A stretch of DNA of 64,000 nucleotides from Fistularia commersonii. Its lineage: Eukaryota > Chordata > Actinopteri > Syngnathiformes > Fistulariidae. The notes beneath the pieces are model-generated. The model searched no databases. It saw nothing but the letters and a program-made list of their open reading frames with translations, and was not told the DNA's origin. Location: NCBI GenBank assembly GCA_037954325.1, contig JBBMNZ010000027.1, positions 5,769,001-5,833,000 on the forward strand. The letters run 5' to 3'. Shown here piece by piece: positions 1 to 15,920 of this stretch. Positions within the stretch are counted from its first letter, which is position 1; each line of letters begins with the position of its first letter. A program made the position numbers and the translations under genes.

Positions 1-484
1 TTTTATTCCTGATCTCTCAGTTTGGCTTGAATATATCTTTTTAGTAACTATTAAATAATAGAACAACTTTCTTACAATCATGGGAGATGGAGTTCCATGT
101 CTCCCGGTTTGTGTACATGGATAACCATTGAGAGCTTTGGCACCTCAGGTTTAATGCAGTAACATTGAATGTGTGGTAGCATGCAGGTCAAATGTTTCAT
201 TCCATCTATACCACTTCTCTTGTGCAGCATCTCAGGGAGGTTTAGAGATGAACCATGTTCTACATGTTCACATTCAGACCATTGAGGTCCTCCATAGAAC
301 TGAACTTACAGTATTTGTTTGCTGGGGGGGGGGCTAAACACTTGGAGAAAATCAGTGCAGACACAGGTAGTACAAATTTGGCACCGAAAGGCCGAACGAG
401 GCAGGAATTTTGAGCATGGAATTTTGTTTGATAGGCTACAAGCTCACTGTGCTGGTTCTAATTCATGATTTCAATCTTTTCTTT

Positions 485-613
485 CTCTTTTCCTTTTGCC
501 TGCTCCCTTCAGGAGTCACCACAGTGAATCATGTTTTCCCATCTAACCCTATTCTCTGCATCCTCCTCCCTTACATAAACTCACTCCTTATCCCTTTAAA
601 TACATAAATCTCC
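485..613 (-). mobile_element. RTE-like LINE 3' end fragment
   Basis: On the minus strand this matches the 3' end of the RTE copy at 42.2-42.8 kb, including the shared blocks around CCATCTAACCCTATTCTCTG and TTCAGGAGTCACCACAG. It is truncated and diverged, with no coding capacity left. Confidence 0.75.
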
Positions 614-3600
614 TATGAATGATTTTATTAAATTGTCAATCAAATTAAATGGCTTACTAGTTTGGTCTCACTTGTATCAGTATTTCAGAGTTGACAGGAT
701 TCCCTGATGTGATGAACATGCACAAGAGGTTATTGGACCCAGCAACTACATGGAGGGGTGGAAGGCCCATTGCAGGCACACCTGAATACATTTCTGCGGA
801 ATCTCAAACAAGAATTCCAAATGACCAGTTTAATCAGCTTTCTTTGAGAATCCTTACATTTCCCTGAGATAATTTCCATTTTCGTCATATCTCCATAGTG
901 AGTCCAACCCCACAGCCCCCCCCTCACCGCTTTCCCAATTTACCAGATGATCCTGCTGTAAAGTGTTTCCAGATTACCAGACCTCAGTTTTCATGGCCAA
1001 CAGAACATTAGCATGCTTATTGCTCTCGCCGATTATCCTCACTATGTACGGTACATTAGCGAACTGTATGACTGGCCCACCCCCTGCCTGCACAATCGAC
1101 AGAGAGCATGAAAGAATGATCAGCCATTAGCAGGTCGGGTGTGAACTGTGAAAATGGGCTCTCACACCAATGACTACAGGAGGCCCTGATTTGCCTTAGC
1201 TTAACCTAGCATCCGTTAGCAAGGCCTGGCACTTTTTTTTACATTGTGGCAGTGCATGAACTAGCATTAGCCTGTTCTGCCCAATGTAATGCAGTGGAAT
1301 ACAGACAAGTGTAGCGTGCTGAAGCCCACTCTAGTGGAGTGCTCTGTGCAAGATCATAGTAAGACTCCTTGCTAGCATATGCTTGTGTTTAATGCAGCGA
1401 CCTGCTTCTGCATGGTGAGTTTACACATACCCTGCAGTGAAGGTACTGTGTGTGTCTGTGTGTTTGTGCGTAATATAAGTAATCAGTGTACCTCAAACAG
1501 GCAGAGTATAACTAGGCCTGGTGTGGTGAGAGTGCTGCAGACCAGCACTTGCCATCACATGTTGACTGTTTCTGCAGCTTTCTTATTTAACCCACTGTGT
1601 GTGTGTGTGTGTGGGTCTAGAGGTCAAGGGTATCAACACTGGAGTTGCCACATTTGGAAGCCACCAAAGCAACATGGCCAACAAGGTAACAGTGCTATCA
1701 TGGGACATTGCATACTGTGGTGTATTGATCGTTGTTGTTTTGTCCTTTTAAGGAAGGGTATGTTTTGCTGGATGAACTAAATACGACTGCTGTGTGTTTT
1801 CTTGAATCATGATCGTCCATCTATGCTTTTTTTTGGACAGTATTTTGATTTTGATGTATTTCCTCCCTCTGTGCTATAAGCAAGAGAGAAGACTGTCACA
1901 GGAAAAAAAGATACAAAAAGGTCTCTGGAGTGAGTATGTGTGTCTGATAGTGGATCAAGCAGTGTTAGTTTGGTCTCTGTGGATAGGATGCTATAAGAGC
2001 TGCCAGCATGAAGGCAGAGGCATGTTGAGAGTCAAAGAGTATTTCAGATGGATGGAGAAAAAAATCAGAAATGAGAGAATATAGCCAAGGGATCCTCTGT
2101 TGCAATGGGTCAAAGTAAATGTAGAAATTACACAAATTTTTAAAGAGAGCCTCTGAACAACCTCCTACATTGCCCCTGAAGGAGGATGTCCATCTCATCA
2201 TTAGCAAAGGTCTTTTGATATTGATTCAATGGGATAAAACAGAAAAGGTTAAAAAAAAAAAACCTCCCTGTCGCATTTTCATAGTACTTTTGATAAAATA
2301 GTCACTGATATGTATGTGTGTAACTGAACATCTCATGTTAGCGATATCTCAGCATGCGGGACCTGATGGCTGACCTGATGAAACCGAGATAATCTGAACA
2401 TGGACAAAGTTCTTTATCAACTTTGACAGCGATGAGGTGCAGGATTGTGACTGGCGAGAGAGTGTGATACCATGTTTCAACCTCATGCTTATTTGATTTT
2501 CCACTTTCACACCCTAGTCCAATTTCACAGTACAGAATCCTGGCCACATGATGACTTGTTGTAGTCCTCTGGATCAGTGGACCAGAGTGGACCCGTGGCT
2601 GCTGAGTGAACCCAAAGCTACCCAATATCAGCTCAACACGCCAACGCCTGTATGTGCATGGTTAATTTGGTTGTTATTGCTGCTTTTGTGTGTCCCAGTG
2701 GAGCTAAAGCGTGTTGGTTTGTGGGCCAGGATTTAGTTCCACTCACTAGTCTATGTGCATGAAGGCTGATGTGAGCTCCCTGTGGGTTATTCCCCACTTC
2801 ATGTGTAAAAACCTGAAACTCTTATCTAACACTGACTACATTATTTTGAGATTTTCCTTCTGATTGATGGAGATGTTGGCGCATGGGTGAGGATTTATTT
2901 GTGTGCACCAGTGAGTTTATTAAGTTTGTCAAAACAAAGCTTGTGGGCTTTAAAAAATGTAGAAAATTACAATTAGCATATCATACCCATACCAAGGTAC
3001 TGCCTGATTAATTGCCAAGTAAATTAATTGTGTCTGCTAAATATATTGTTAAATTATCACCTCACTCATATAGTACAATAAGATAAAAATACATCTTGAA
3101 AAACAGTGACGACACTTAAAACCTTACCTTTAACACTTGAGTGGCTCTATCTGTTCCAGTGCTGTTACTTAAGTGATTACCTCTCTGTTCCCAACCACTG
3201 AACAGCCTAAGGACCTTCAAATCCTTACCCCTCTGTCATATTCACATTTCATCATGTATCCATACCCCTCACTTACAAACAAACATCTCATTAAATGTCT
3301 AGATCACTGGCAGATCCCTTATTTATCCATCTCATTGTGAAATCCAGACATGATTTTGAACAACAGCATCCAAGTTCTATCCATATATTAACATGAAACT
3401 CTTTGCATTCTCAAGTCCCTAATGGGTCATCTTATGTGATCACTGGGTGTGTGATATGGGCATTGTGTATGTGGTCACAAAATATTTGAGCATTAAAACA
3501 ACTAATGGGTGAGCTTTACTATTAAACTGTCACACTCGAGATTTGCAAATTAGTGTCGCTTATTGATCTCATATCCTGGTCCCACTGTTGTGGCATTGTA

Positions 3601-6600
3601 GATGCTGAGGCCCTGATTTCTATACAGGCTTGAAGTCAGTGATAATGAGCAACAGGAAGGGTGCGATGTGGAATTGTGAGACAAATACTGGATTAATGTG
3701 CTGTGAAGTGTAAACACTTCTAACTGGATTTCACCTGATTTGTGCCAGCTTATGCCCGATATCCTGATATTCAGCGTCTAGGCTCATTATAAGATCTAAT
3801 TCAATTGGCCTTAAGTTGTAAATGCGTATCTGAGTGGAAGAAACCGGAAGGGTGTAAATGTGAATGGTTGTGATTATTGCACAGTGAAGATAATCACAAC
3901 TGAGTCTTAAACCCTGTAGTGAGAAACTGAAGCAACTATGCATTTGGTAGTTCCTTGCCAGTGCAAAAGCATGGGGAGATGGTGGAGCCCCAGCTAGTGT
4001 TCCTTGCTTACTTGGGTGTAATGACCCATCAATTGTGACATCTTGTTTCATCAAATTCTGCTTCTTTTCACTTGTCTGTGTGGGGCTGGGCTCTCCCTTT
4101 CTCATGTCCTTCTCCCCTCATGCCTTCTGAAATCCATCTCCCTGCCTCATGTTTTCTATTTCTGTCCTCTAAGTGTCTACATGCCTTTGCCACTGGATGT
4201 ATGCCTTGTAAAGGTTATGGTTTACAGTAGAATTTCCCATTTTGTTGGCAGCGGAATGAGAAAATTGTAAATGTATCAGTCATTGCATGTGACTATCATT
4301 AAATTAGATTGAAATACCTATTAAATACTTGTCAGCAGAGCTAGGATTTTGGAGTGCTCAATTATTAGCTGATAGTTTTTACATATTCAAAGACAAAAAA
4401 TTTACTTGAAGTATCAGAATTACAAGTACTCATCACTATTTCTTCTCTATACATTTATTTATTCATATTTGAGGACCGCAAGGCATGGATGATAGTTACA
4501 TAATGGCTTGAAGAGAGCTTTATTGGTTGGAGGAAAATAAACAAAATTTAAAAGATAAAATTAACAAACAGACAAAAAAAAAATGTTATGATGTGTTTGA
4601 GATTTTCAGGACCAATTACCGTGAAGGAGGACATCCATTCCCCCTATATTTTTCTTTCTTTCCCAATGTGGTGCAAGGTTGACCTTAACTTAGGACACTG
4701 TTAGAATCCGGAGAGCAACAAATGAACAATTCTGCATAAGCCTTGCCCATTTCCCCAATAGAGGAGACAGACAGCGGCTGGCAGATACCTGGTTGTAGGA
4801 GAGATTCACTTGGAGATGCTGAGCCACTGTTTTTTCCTCAATGAATGGAGTCAGCTGATGTGGTTTGGGTATCTGCTAAAATATTCAAGAACTAGCACGT
4901 CTTTTCAGCGGGATAGAACGGGAAACCCTGCAGTCAAACCAGAACACAGGCAAGTATTAGTGTAACCCCACTGGCCTCAGAGCATCTTGGGGTCTCCTAG
5001 AGCTTCCAGCACTGGACGACGGATGTCTCACTTTGTTGCCACTACATTGCCATACCAGTTAAGTGAAAAAAAAGGGCGAGATGCTTAATGTTTTTCTTAA
5101 AAAATATTGATGAGAGTACTGGTATTTTATTTTAGAGTTGCTGTATATATTGTACTACATTTTAGAGAGGGAGAGAGAACGACTGTGGGAGGGAAGCAGG
5201 GGAGGCAGCTGACGATGCCTCCCACTAGGACATCAGCAGGCCCAACGCCAACCCGCAGGCCCAGCTCTCAGCTCCACCTCTGACAGGCTTCATACTTATT
5301 GCTCAATGACATTCGATGTTTTCCTTCAGTTTGCTGTAAGATTGATTTCCCACATATGTTTGAAATATCTCCAGAGCCCTAAAGCAGGGTGACTGGCACA
5401 GTAGCACACTCAGAGACAGTGGGGGTGCAGTGGAGATGCTGTGTACCAGATACAGAAACATGTAACGTATTTGAAAAGCAAATTCAGTGTACAAAATTGA
5501 CAGATGTCAGCAACCTGCAGTGGAATGCAGTACCTGCACCATGCATCTGCTAAACTGATAGCCAGACATAGAATCACTGACTACTGCAGTTATCACTACA
5601 GTATTATATTAGTTCATTTATAGGCAGGGAATATTTGTAGTGAGTTCTGAGACAACAAGCAAAATATGCAAATGTTTTTATCTTGTAAACAGTCAAGAAT
5701 TCAGAGCTATAGATTTTTTTAAAATTATAGATGAAAGTACTTTTTAGATGAAACTTTGACAACATTGTCATTGTTTAAAACATGTTATCCTTTTGTTATT
5801 GTTTTTATTATCACAGTTGTTATTTTATGATTGACAAAAGCATTTACTGAGTGGGTATTTTGCCTTTGAAATCAATTTTTCAGTGTTTTCTATTGAAGAA
5901 ATCATAGGGAGATTACCTGAGGCATACTTTGACATTTTCTTTTTGAGTGCTTTTCACAACACAGGGCAAACATATACTCTCATCTGCAGTAATCCAGCAT
6001 GTTGCCTCATTTGGCAAGTCCATGAATCTACTGCTTATCTTACTATCCAAGTAGATAGGAAGTGCTGTAAATTATATTTTCTAAATATGGTTCGTGATTA
6101 ATCTATTATTTAAACAAAGAATTGCTTCACTTTTCTTTTTTTTTTACAAACTTGAAGTTTTTTCAAGTTCACTGGCCTCACCCTGAGATTTATATTGCAA
6201 GTTTAAGCATACAATTTATCACAGTGTTCATGCAGTGTTAAGGCCCTCTGGCGTGACTCCTACTATCAAGTTCAGTTCTCTCCTGAGGTGTGTCATGGTT
6301 GGATAGAGCTTCATGAAGAATTTTCCCCTTTTATGAAAATGGATCCTTGGTGCGTATTACAATGTGTCACATCTCGTCACTGAACAATTCAATCCACGCA
6401 CTGCTTTGTTTTCTCTAGAATGGGGAAGGGGCACGGATCTACTGTTTTAAACACTTTAATGCAATTTAACAATGCCACGTATTCTTTTCACGTTTCATTG
6501 GGGTCCCTTACGTGTGAAATTGCAGAGGCTGCCCAGGCTGAGCGATGCGGCACAGCAGAGCCTGGGTCACACTGAAACGCCAGATGTGGGAGAAGGACCG

Positions 6601-8372
6601 CAATTAATTGCTACACATTGTTCAGTGGGTGTGTGCGCACCTTCGGTGAATTAACCGCTCTCAGGGTGTGACTGTTTGAATAAAGGGAATTAGGTATGAG
6701 GCCTCTCACTCACAGCTGAAGCCAACTGCAGCAATTGCATCCAATTAGCTTATCTGGCCCCAAATTCACATGCTTAACTTATTGTCTGTTAGTGTGTAAA
6801 CACAGAAAACTACTGCCCTGAGAGTGCCATGTTTACGCTGTCACATACACACCTAATAATTGCAATGTATTTCTGGACAGGGTAACTTGGTAAGATTCTG
6901 TTTCATTGAAATCAGTAAAACATTCAGTTTAGAATGACTATTAATAGTGATGAATTGGAAGCTCTTCATCAGGTAATAACAACAAACCTATGAGACAGAG
7001 AGAAAGTGTCAAAATGGGATCATTGATGATCTCAATGTCTGTTTAGTCTTGTTTTGCTATTAGATTAGACTAAACAGTGAGGTTGAGATAAGAGATAATG
7101 TACATTAATGACAGCTGGATGGCAGACATCAGGAACATAGGGCTCTCTTAATGTCATTACCAGGGTCATCCATTTGTCCATATGGAGAATGTCAAGAAAG
7201 GTCTATTTGGGTACAGCATTCCTCATTAATATAAAAACAACGTATTTCGTAAAATTGCCCCGCATTTGGCTTTTAGTTTGACTTGTTTTACTATTGATTT
7301 GTTTGACAGCTAATTTAATTATATTCCACAAAGTATCAATAAACACAACATGTGATCAAATTCTCTTGGGTCTATGATTACCATATAACAACTCAGGTTG
7401 AGTCAAACACAAAGACCGCCAGCATCATCTTTATCAGATGCCGCAGTGGCATGCTTACCTTAATCGTGACACTGGCGTAGCCTCTGGTGGAGAAAGAGTC
7501 TCGTGTCTGCTGCCCAGCCCCACAGAATAGAGCACCTTTTCTCTCCACCTGCCCCCTATGTCACTATTTTCTGAGGCAATAGGAGGGTGGAGGAGTGGGG
7601 GTGGTTTGATGCTGAGGTGGTGGGTGAGGGAGGGGTGGGATTGGGGGGTTGTGGTGTTGTGCGTGTGTGAAGGGGAACTCTGCTTTCCCTGGGGCTGCCT
7701 GCTGGAGCGAGGTGACCCAGCTTGTCGCTCGGTGACCTGTGAGAGGGACATTATGAAGTGTGAGTGGCTGTCACCCTAACTGTTTGTGACAGCACGGCTC
7801 CCGGCACAGCTGTGCCAGCCTGCCCCAGCCAGAGACCCAGGGCCCATGGAGAAGGGGGTGGGAGAGGGGCCGCTTTGGTGATGGTGCGGGATGGGGTGGA
7901 GTGTTCAGGGAGTGTCTGTGGCAGGGCAGGAGGGTTGGAGTAGAGCTAGAAGGGAGTTAAGGGTGCTTAGGGCATTTGCACATGTAACATACTTGACTAA
8001 TGACTTACCCATTGATTACTGAGCTTGAGGGAGGACTCTGCAGTCTAACTGTGCAGACGGTCAGACCTGGTGGGGTTACAGTACACGGACAAGTGCAGGT
8101 GTAATTGAAGAAAATGAGTATTGACGTAATTCTAATATAAAGAAGCAATGTGCAAATTCCATTGTGGGCTGTTCTACCCTGTCCAGTTAAAATGCTTTGT
8201 TTAACTCTGAATCATGAAACAAGAAGTTAACGCTGTCTTTGTGATATACAGTACCATGGCAAGCCTTTCCTTTGTGTCCTTTATGATTCATCGAAATCAA
8301 TTTCTGTATCTAATAGTAACTGAAGGATGAAATCTCACCAGCTACACTCTCAAATTAATCAATGCAAACCAC
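614..8372. other. No recognisable gene
   Basis: Both strands were read for exons with splice sites and for known protein motifs; none was convincing. There are short GT-rich patches (for example near 1600) and short A/T runs. Conserved noncoding elements could be present but cannot be recognised without alignment. Confidence 0.5.
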
Positions 8373-8745
<373 letters not shown>

Positions 8746-11700
8746 TTGCCTTTGGTTACCTGTGGATAAACTAAGTCTGATAAAACAATAACCAGAATAA
8801 GTGCTGGTTAACATGTTTTTACAATAGCAATAAGTCACTTCCTCAAAAAAATTCTCAAGAGCAGCACTGATACTGTATGTTATGGCATTGAGGCTGACAA
8901 TCTAGGCAACTTTTGAACACTTCCTACTGGCTGATGGACACATTCATTTTCCTTGAGGAGAGGTCCAATTTCTGGTGTCACTGTTCTTTGCATATCATGT
9001 TCATTTTCACATAAACAAGGAAATGAAAAAACAGAAAATAATTCTTGATTCCTAACAAACAACCAGATTTCTTCTCAAAGCCAAACAATGTGACTTATAT
9101 TGGCTGTGACACTGGCAGCTTTATGGCAGGCTGCAAAGAGAGCAAAAAGTGCAAAGGGTATCTGAAAGTTTGCCAAACTGAGTAACACTGGTATAAACTT
9201 GTGCAGAATATAACAGGTTTACCACGGGTGTAAGTTCACCTGTGTGTACTGTTTTGCTCAACTGCATCCGTGTTTGGCATCCTTTTACTCGTCCAAAAGG
9301 TTACCACATAGGTATAGTTAAATATTTTCTATAACAAAGTTAACATTTGACCTTTGCTGTCAACGAAACATAGGAGTGTTCACTTTTATCACAATCATTT
9401 TAATTTTGTTTGAGTCAAGATACAAATGTGGGATTTGAAACAGCCAAGCCCTTTGTAGTAGCTTTGCCTTATTACATTGGTATTGGTAACATGGTGGCTA
9501 GTTTTTCATCTACTTTGGAGAGACGTCCTCGGGTATCAGCCCTCAGAAGCGACTGAATTGTTGGCCTCTGCCACTTTGTGCCATCGTTCATACTTCATTC
9601 TACTGACAGGACAACTCTTTAAATGTTTATGAGAATTGGCAACCTTGTTGTGTGCCACCCACAATTTGACCCTTTGATGCATGACCCATGATATACTGAG
9701 TTAAAAAAAAGTTAATAGCTGTCCACTGTCGTGACCGTCATGCATGAAGCGGTTAAGGAAGTTTGTGAAAGTGGGACTCCATCATCCATCTCCAGACAAG
9801 CATGCAGTGATCTGGATTGATGAAACATATCTACACTATGCTTGGCTTTATAAATCTGACCACGATTTTATGCAGAATGTTACATACCTATATCTGGATC
9901 GGTAACATCTCATGAGCCATGACAACTAAGCCTAATCTTCAGCCACTGTAACAAAATTCCTTGGATGGTTTGCAACTACTAAATAAACTTTATTCCCTAT
10001 GGCATTTCTATGTTTTCATCATTCTCCCCTCCATCATTCATTCTTTTAGAAATAAATATCCTCTCTCGGCAGGTTAGCATCCCATCAAGGTGTCTCAAAC
10101 TTCCCACTGCACACTCTTCCTCTTTCCCTATCTGTGTGCCTGTGTCATGGCTGACCTGCATCCTTTCTCTGCAGGGTCTCTCCTGGTAGCACCCAGCTGG
10201 CGCTCTGTGGATGTGCTGGGCAGAGGCAGGAGGCCGTGCCAGCTCTACTGGTGCAGAAAGGGGCACACCAGGCAGACAGGGCCAGTGTCAGCAGCAACAG
10301 AATGCTGTCCTCCTGGCTACAACACACACAGGCACATATGGCTGCAAGTATTACTGCAACACAAATGTATACACACCAGTATCAACTGGCTATACCAAAC
10401 AGACATTGCCTGACTGGGACCTAGTTAACTGGGACTAACCACTTTTTTATGCACTACAGTCGAGCAAAGGAGCACACAGACATGTATAGCAACACACAAA
10501 TTCACATGCCAATATTTTACTTTTTGTCAAGCAGCCTGGGGTCACCTGTAGAATTTCCAAGCGGTACTGAGAATATGTTTCATGATGAGAGGCATTGGTT
10601 GAAAATCGCTTTTGTGGTTTAAACTTATGACTGAACTGAAGTTTTTGTAATTATGAGGATGGTTCTACCTCCCACCCCACTTCTAGTCGAAGCTTCTGCT
10701 TATGACATTTGTGTCCTCACTGGCCACCTCTTCAACATGACCTTCTTCCAGCAATAACTTTGCAAATCCAATGAAACCTTGTTGCCCCGAGAACCGCAGG
10801 GAGGGAAAAGCACACCGTAGCTATATAATTTCAAAAGTTGTGGGTTCTGTGTGATATAAATGTCAAGAAATATACAAACAAACTGATACAATAATTCATA
10901 CGGGGATTTTCTCCACTTCTGCAAATATAAGACAGCATATGGATTTGCATACTGTTTGATTACTGGAGGCCTGGCAATTCATCCAAACTTCCGTATTTGT
11001 ATTAGTGCCTGTGTGTGTTTTGACCTCTTTCATACAGAGGGACCCCCAGTTGTGCTCTAGAAGCCAGCCGAGCTCAGTGAAGCAAGGCCCATATGCTCAC
11101 TGGCATTTCACACACCCAAATATGTGCACGTAAACACACATGGACAGCATTTATCTCAACACCATCTAATGTGACACACAAACACACAGCTGTGGTTTGG
11201 ATATGGAAATAATAGTTATAATGTATTGTAAACCTAATGCATACTTTAAGTGGCACATCGCTCTGGGTGAAACTCTGCGCTTGAGTCTTAACTCTAGGCC
11301 CCCCCTTTGCCATCCTCAAGATTTCATGCACACTTCCGCCTTAAAAGTTGTACACCAGCACCTTTTTATAATCAAGATAAAACCTAATTGAGCTCACCCA
11401 TGCAGAAGATGCTCTCGCCTTTTTGCACATACACACTTTTTGAGGGGATGGGGCCTATACTGTTTCAGCTCATCCAACTGTGAGATTCCCCTTTCCAGTC
11501 CTGCCATCATCTCACTAATGGTGTTTCTATCTCTTCTCCATAGGTGGTAAATGAAGCTTTTAAGCAGGGTGGAGGGAAGGGGGACCACTGAAAAGATTAA
11601 TTGACTTTCTGCAGAGCTTTACTTATCCTCCACTGGCACCTTTGACTTTTGAGTGTATGTGTGTTTGGACTACATGATTATATCACAGTTATTGCTGCAA

Positions 11701-12304
11701 TTTGTGGTTTGCCCAAAACTGTCTTTGAAATATCAAACTGTGTCCCTGTAACCATTTAATCCACGCTGCTTGGATGCTTGGAATCCAATTACACTAAAAT
11801 GTCTTACTTGCAATGAAATATTTTGTGGCCATAAGTAATACAAATGTTGTGTCTCAGAGCGAGATGATATTTTTTCTTCTCTTGTACTCACCCGAGTTTC
11901 AGCGTTAACTTGCTTCCTCCCCATGTGATTTTCATTCCCTGCCTTGATTTTCCACCTGCTTTTCATTATCTCCACCTTCTTCATGCAGTTTGTCCATCTG
12001 CTCCCTTTGTCTCGTGTCTTGTTCTTTTCTCTTTGTAGCAAGCCTACCAGTGTGTGATAGTGAGTCTTCTTTTGTCAATTCGAATAACGCTCAATAGCTG
12101 AATAGAGTGTCCTCCTGTTTACCAAAATGTGCCGTAATCAAAGAGTGTCTGTCTTCTTACTAGCCTTTTCTCTGATTCTCGAGGATTTGGAACTAATTTG
12201 TTTTTGTAGAATAACATATTCGCAGTTACACGTTGATATTGTCACAGTGGCATTTCCAGACCCTTTAACCCATAAGGTCAGAGTCAGAGTTAGTAGTACT
12301 CATT
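8746..12304. other. No recognisable gene
   Basis: Open frames near 10.0-10.4 kb overlap on both strands, lack homologous-looking motifs and are not framed by convincing splice sites. Nothing else is supported. Confidence 0.5.
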
Positions 12305-12362
12305 GTGATAAGATAAGATTGACTTTATTGATCCCGCGATGGGGGAAAATAAATTGTCACAG
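12305..12362 (-). mobile_element. LINE 3' tail (L2/Rex1-like)
   Basis: Read on the minus strand it gives AATTTATTTTCCCCCATCGC, then GGGATCAATAAAGTC and ATCTTATCTTATC, the usual 3' end of many fish CR1/L2-group LINEs. A similar tail ends the element at 40.8-41.2 kb. Confidence 0.6.
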
Positions 12363-15300
12363 CATGTGTTGAATATTTTGATCATTTGGACCATAAAGTC
12401 CCGCTGAAAGTTTTGTCAACTGCGGAAACTGCGGAAAAACTGCTTGATAATGACAGCGTTTACATGGATGTCAGTATGCTATCAAGTCTTTTTGTTGCAT
12501 TCAGGAACAAAATCACTCAGTTGTGATCATAGAAGGAAGTGGCTGTCTCAATTCTGAAGTGAGGACAAAAGGCTAGATTTTACTTTCTGTGATGTAAGAA
12601 TTTTAATGTGGTGTTCAATAAGACTACATATACACAGAATATTAGATAATCAGAAATAGTTTAAAAAGTTCATCTTCAGACAATGACTCATACCTGTCCA
12701 TTTATAGCTCCTAGTCTAAAACACAAATTATTTAATACATACAAGTCTAGGCAAACCAACCTATGTGTTTGTTGCCAATTCATGTAGTCTACTGTAGTAA
12801 ATATACAATTACATTTTTATATACACATCATGTTAAAACATGACTAGTGTATCATTATAAAATAATTGAAACAAAGAGGCTGTCCAGTAGAAATACCCTG
12901 TGCTAAAGTTAACATGGAAATCTTTGCCCCTCTATATTTTATTTATTTAGCCATTTTTGTGAGACAAACAAAAGTGAAATATGTAAATGTTGGCCTTTAT
13001 GAAACAAGTTTTAATACACCAGTGTTCAGCAGGTAGGAGCTCACTCAAATGCACTTAGAGATCCCTATAAATGGATAGAGGGAGCAACACATTCTGATTT
13101 TTATTTCATTTTATTGGTTTAAGGACAATTTCAACATTCTGAGAACCCCAAATTACCAAAAATATGCAGCCAGGGGAGTTTCAAAGTGAGCAGTGAGGCA
13201 CCAGCTGGGAGGACAAAGTATCAGCAGCTGACCTACTGCTGAACAGTGTTGTTGGATAGAAAAGGTTAAAAGTGTTGCATCGGAGCATTAAAAACTGCAA
13301 GACAAAGAAAGTCAAACAGTTTTAGAACAGCATTATGCTTAAAAATGAATAATGTGAAATGTTGATCAGGTTTACATCAGGCCACAAGGGCAAAATAATT
13401 CTCCAGACAAAATACATTTGAAAAAATAGTGCAACCTAATGTGTTTAGAAGTACTTCCCTGCTTGTAAGAGTACTGGAAGAATAGTTTCTGTTTACACTA
13501 TGAGGTTATATACTTCTTACCATGTCGATAGGTAAGGTTTGATGCAGTTGTTGTACAAACGCCACTCAGGACTTTTCTCTCAGGTAGAGATTGACAAGAT
13601 TCCTTTCCTAATGTGACTTAACAAGTAATAATCTCAATTCCATCTTTAGTCCCCCTCCTCCAAACACACGGGCTAGCGACATACAAAAACATGGCAATTG
13701 ATGGACATAAAAATGCATACATAGACTGCTGTAACTTTGACTTTGAGCTCACGTGCTGCAAGTACTGTGTAATGTGTCAATGTTCAGTTACTTCCCCACC
13801 CCCCATACCACTGCTGTAAAACACCACCCACAGCTGCACAAGGTTCTGCTGTCACCGTGATAATCTCTTTGTCAGGGGCCGTCTGTTACAGATTTGTCCG
13901 TCTGATTCGGTGAACGTCCGAGTGGCAGGTCTAGCTTTAGTGCCACAGGGTGTCCGTGGGTCTCTGTGCGTCTCTGTGTGTCTTGTGTGTGCGCTCGCCC
14001 AATGCCATAGGTGGTGGGCTCTTCATTCCTGTCAGAGTGTGTACGTGCCTCGTCTCCTAGTCCAATATTACAGAAGAGTAACAGGGCCTTTGTTTCAATG
14101 TTTCATCAAAGAAGGCTGTACTTTCCCGTCTCACCTCCAGTGTATTCCCTGTGTATTAATATTATTACCATCCACTGCAAAGAAAATGTTGAAAATAGGA
14201 CATTATCATCCACTAGATGGCTCTGCTTTCAGCATCAAAGTCTCCTTGTTCACAAATAACATTAAAAGTCAAAGGTTTTTGTTACTATAATGGCACAAAG
14301 CTCTGTGTTTGCCTATGGGTGACATACGTCGAAGAGGTAAAATGATTATTGACCGTGTTTATAGGGTGTGTGACTAATTTAATTGGTTCTCACACTTTTT
14401 TTTAGCGATTTACAAACTTAATTATGGTAGAATGTTGCCCTCGAAACAGTAAGTAGAATTGTTGACACAATTCTAGATATTGCAATGGTAGCAATATCAA
14501 AAGATGAGGAATATTATTGCAATTCTTTTTCATTGTAGATTTGTTTACTATCATTAGAAAAACATTTTTTTACATTACTTGTTGACAGCATTTTAAATAG
14601 TAACATTAAGTATAAATTAGAATTTCCTCAATTGTACATTATTTTTTAATGTATCTCACATGTGTGATTTCTTCAGTTTTGTGGAAGACTGAAATTATTT
14701 TGGTTGATTGTTTGAAAAATTTGCTACAGTTTGACAGTAATGGTCAACTAAGACTGACAAAAAACATTTATCCAATGTCATTTCAAATTTAGACCACTTT
14801 AACCTTGATACTTGGAAGATATTAACCTTTTCATTATTCTAGACAGTGTCTCTGGATATAGATCATACTGATATCAAGTGGAAAGCGAGGAAGTATAATG
14901 TTTCATCGGAAGAACAAATCCCGCAGACCACAACATGCTCCGTTACACAGCATGAAAGTGGTTCACTTTCTCCACTAAAGAAAGGTCACATTTCAAGTTC
15001 AGCACCCCCAGATATATTCATTGTCTCAGGGGCACCACATCAGTGGTTATCAGGGGCCCTAACTGTTACTTTGAGGTTACAGGATACCCAGATACAAGCC
15101 ATCTTCCTGCTCTCAATCTTCATTAATTAGTACTTTTCTGCTTTCTACATGAGGAACTGAAATTAGAATTAACAGTCAGCCAGATTCATACTAAGTGCTA
15201 TAATAAAATTTTGGGAGATATTATCACAGAAAAACTGTTTTACATTGTCTTTCACTATGATGTAATTGTTAGGTTAAGTGATTGTTTTTCGTAGCTTTTT

Positions 15301-15920
15301 CCTTCATTTGCCTTTCATCCCCTGCCTCCCGACACCTTCCCTTTGCTCTATCTGTTGCTTGGTCTCCTCTTGTCACTCCACTGCAATCATCTTTGCAGGG
15401 GGGCTTGTCATCTGTATCGACTCATATACTCAGATCCCCTTTTGCTCGGAGCACTACTGCACTTAAATGTCAAGGCTGATGAGCCAGCCACACCCACCTG
15501 CCACATCAGCCCGGTGCCTGCTAAAAGCTTTTATAGAGTGCGTGTCTGGTGGTTGATACAAATTAGTTTTACCCTCTTTTTTTAGAGATTACAACTCTAA
15601 AGCAACTTCTGTAAAGAAATGGAGGAGAGAGAGAGAGAAAGAAAGATAGAGCGAGAGAAAGAGAGAATGGCATTGGGCGGGGTTGGTTGCCATCTACTGG
15701 TTTACCTAAGCTATGGCTGATGTTATAAAACACTAAAAGTGACACACTGACTCATTTTTCACTGGCTTTAACTGTTACACATTTCAAAACAGCCAGAACA
15801 TTACCGTTCGATATAAATCTTGCACCGATCATATTTCTTTGTTAAATTTGTAATGTCTGAAGCATATATTTGGGATTAGGGTTAAGATCCTTTCCGATAC
15901 CCTCTTCACCTCCACCTCCT
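12363..15920. other. No recognisable gene
   Basis: AT-rich DNA with no supported exon. A 94-codon open frame at 14846-15130 has no recognisable motif. A GA-rich stretch lies at 15621-15667. Confidence 0.5.

Noticed and set aside
10090..10413. 107-codon open frame with overlapping frames on both strands
   Set aside because: No recognisable motif, no supported splice sites, and frames open on both strands at once.
14846..15130. 94-codon open frame preceded by a TTCTAG acceptor-like sequence
   Set aside because: No homologous-looking motif and no partner exon found.
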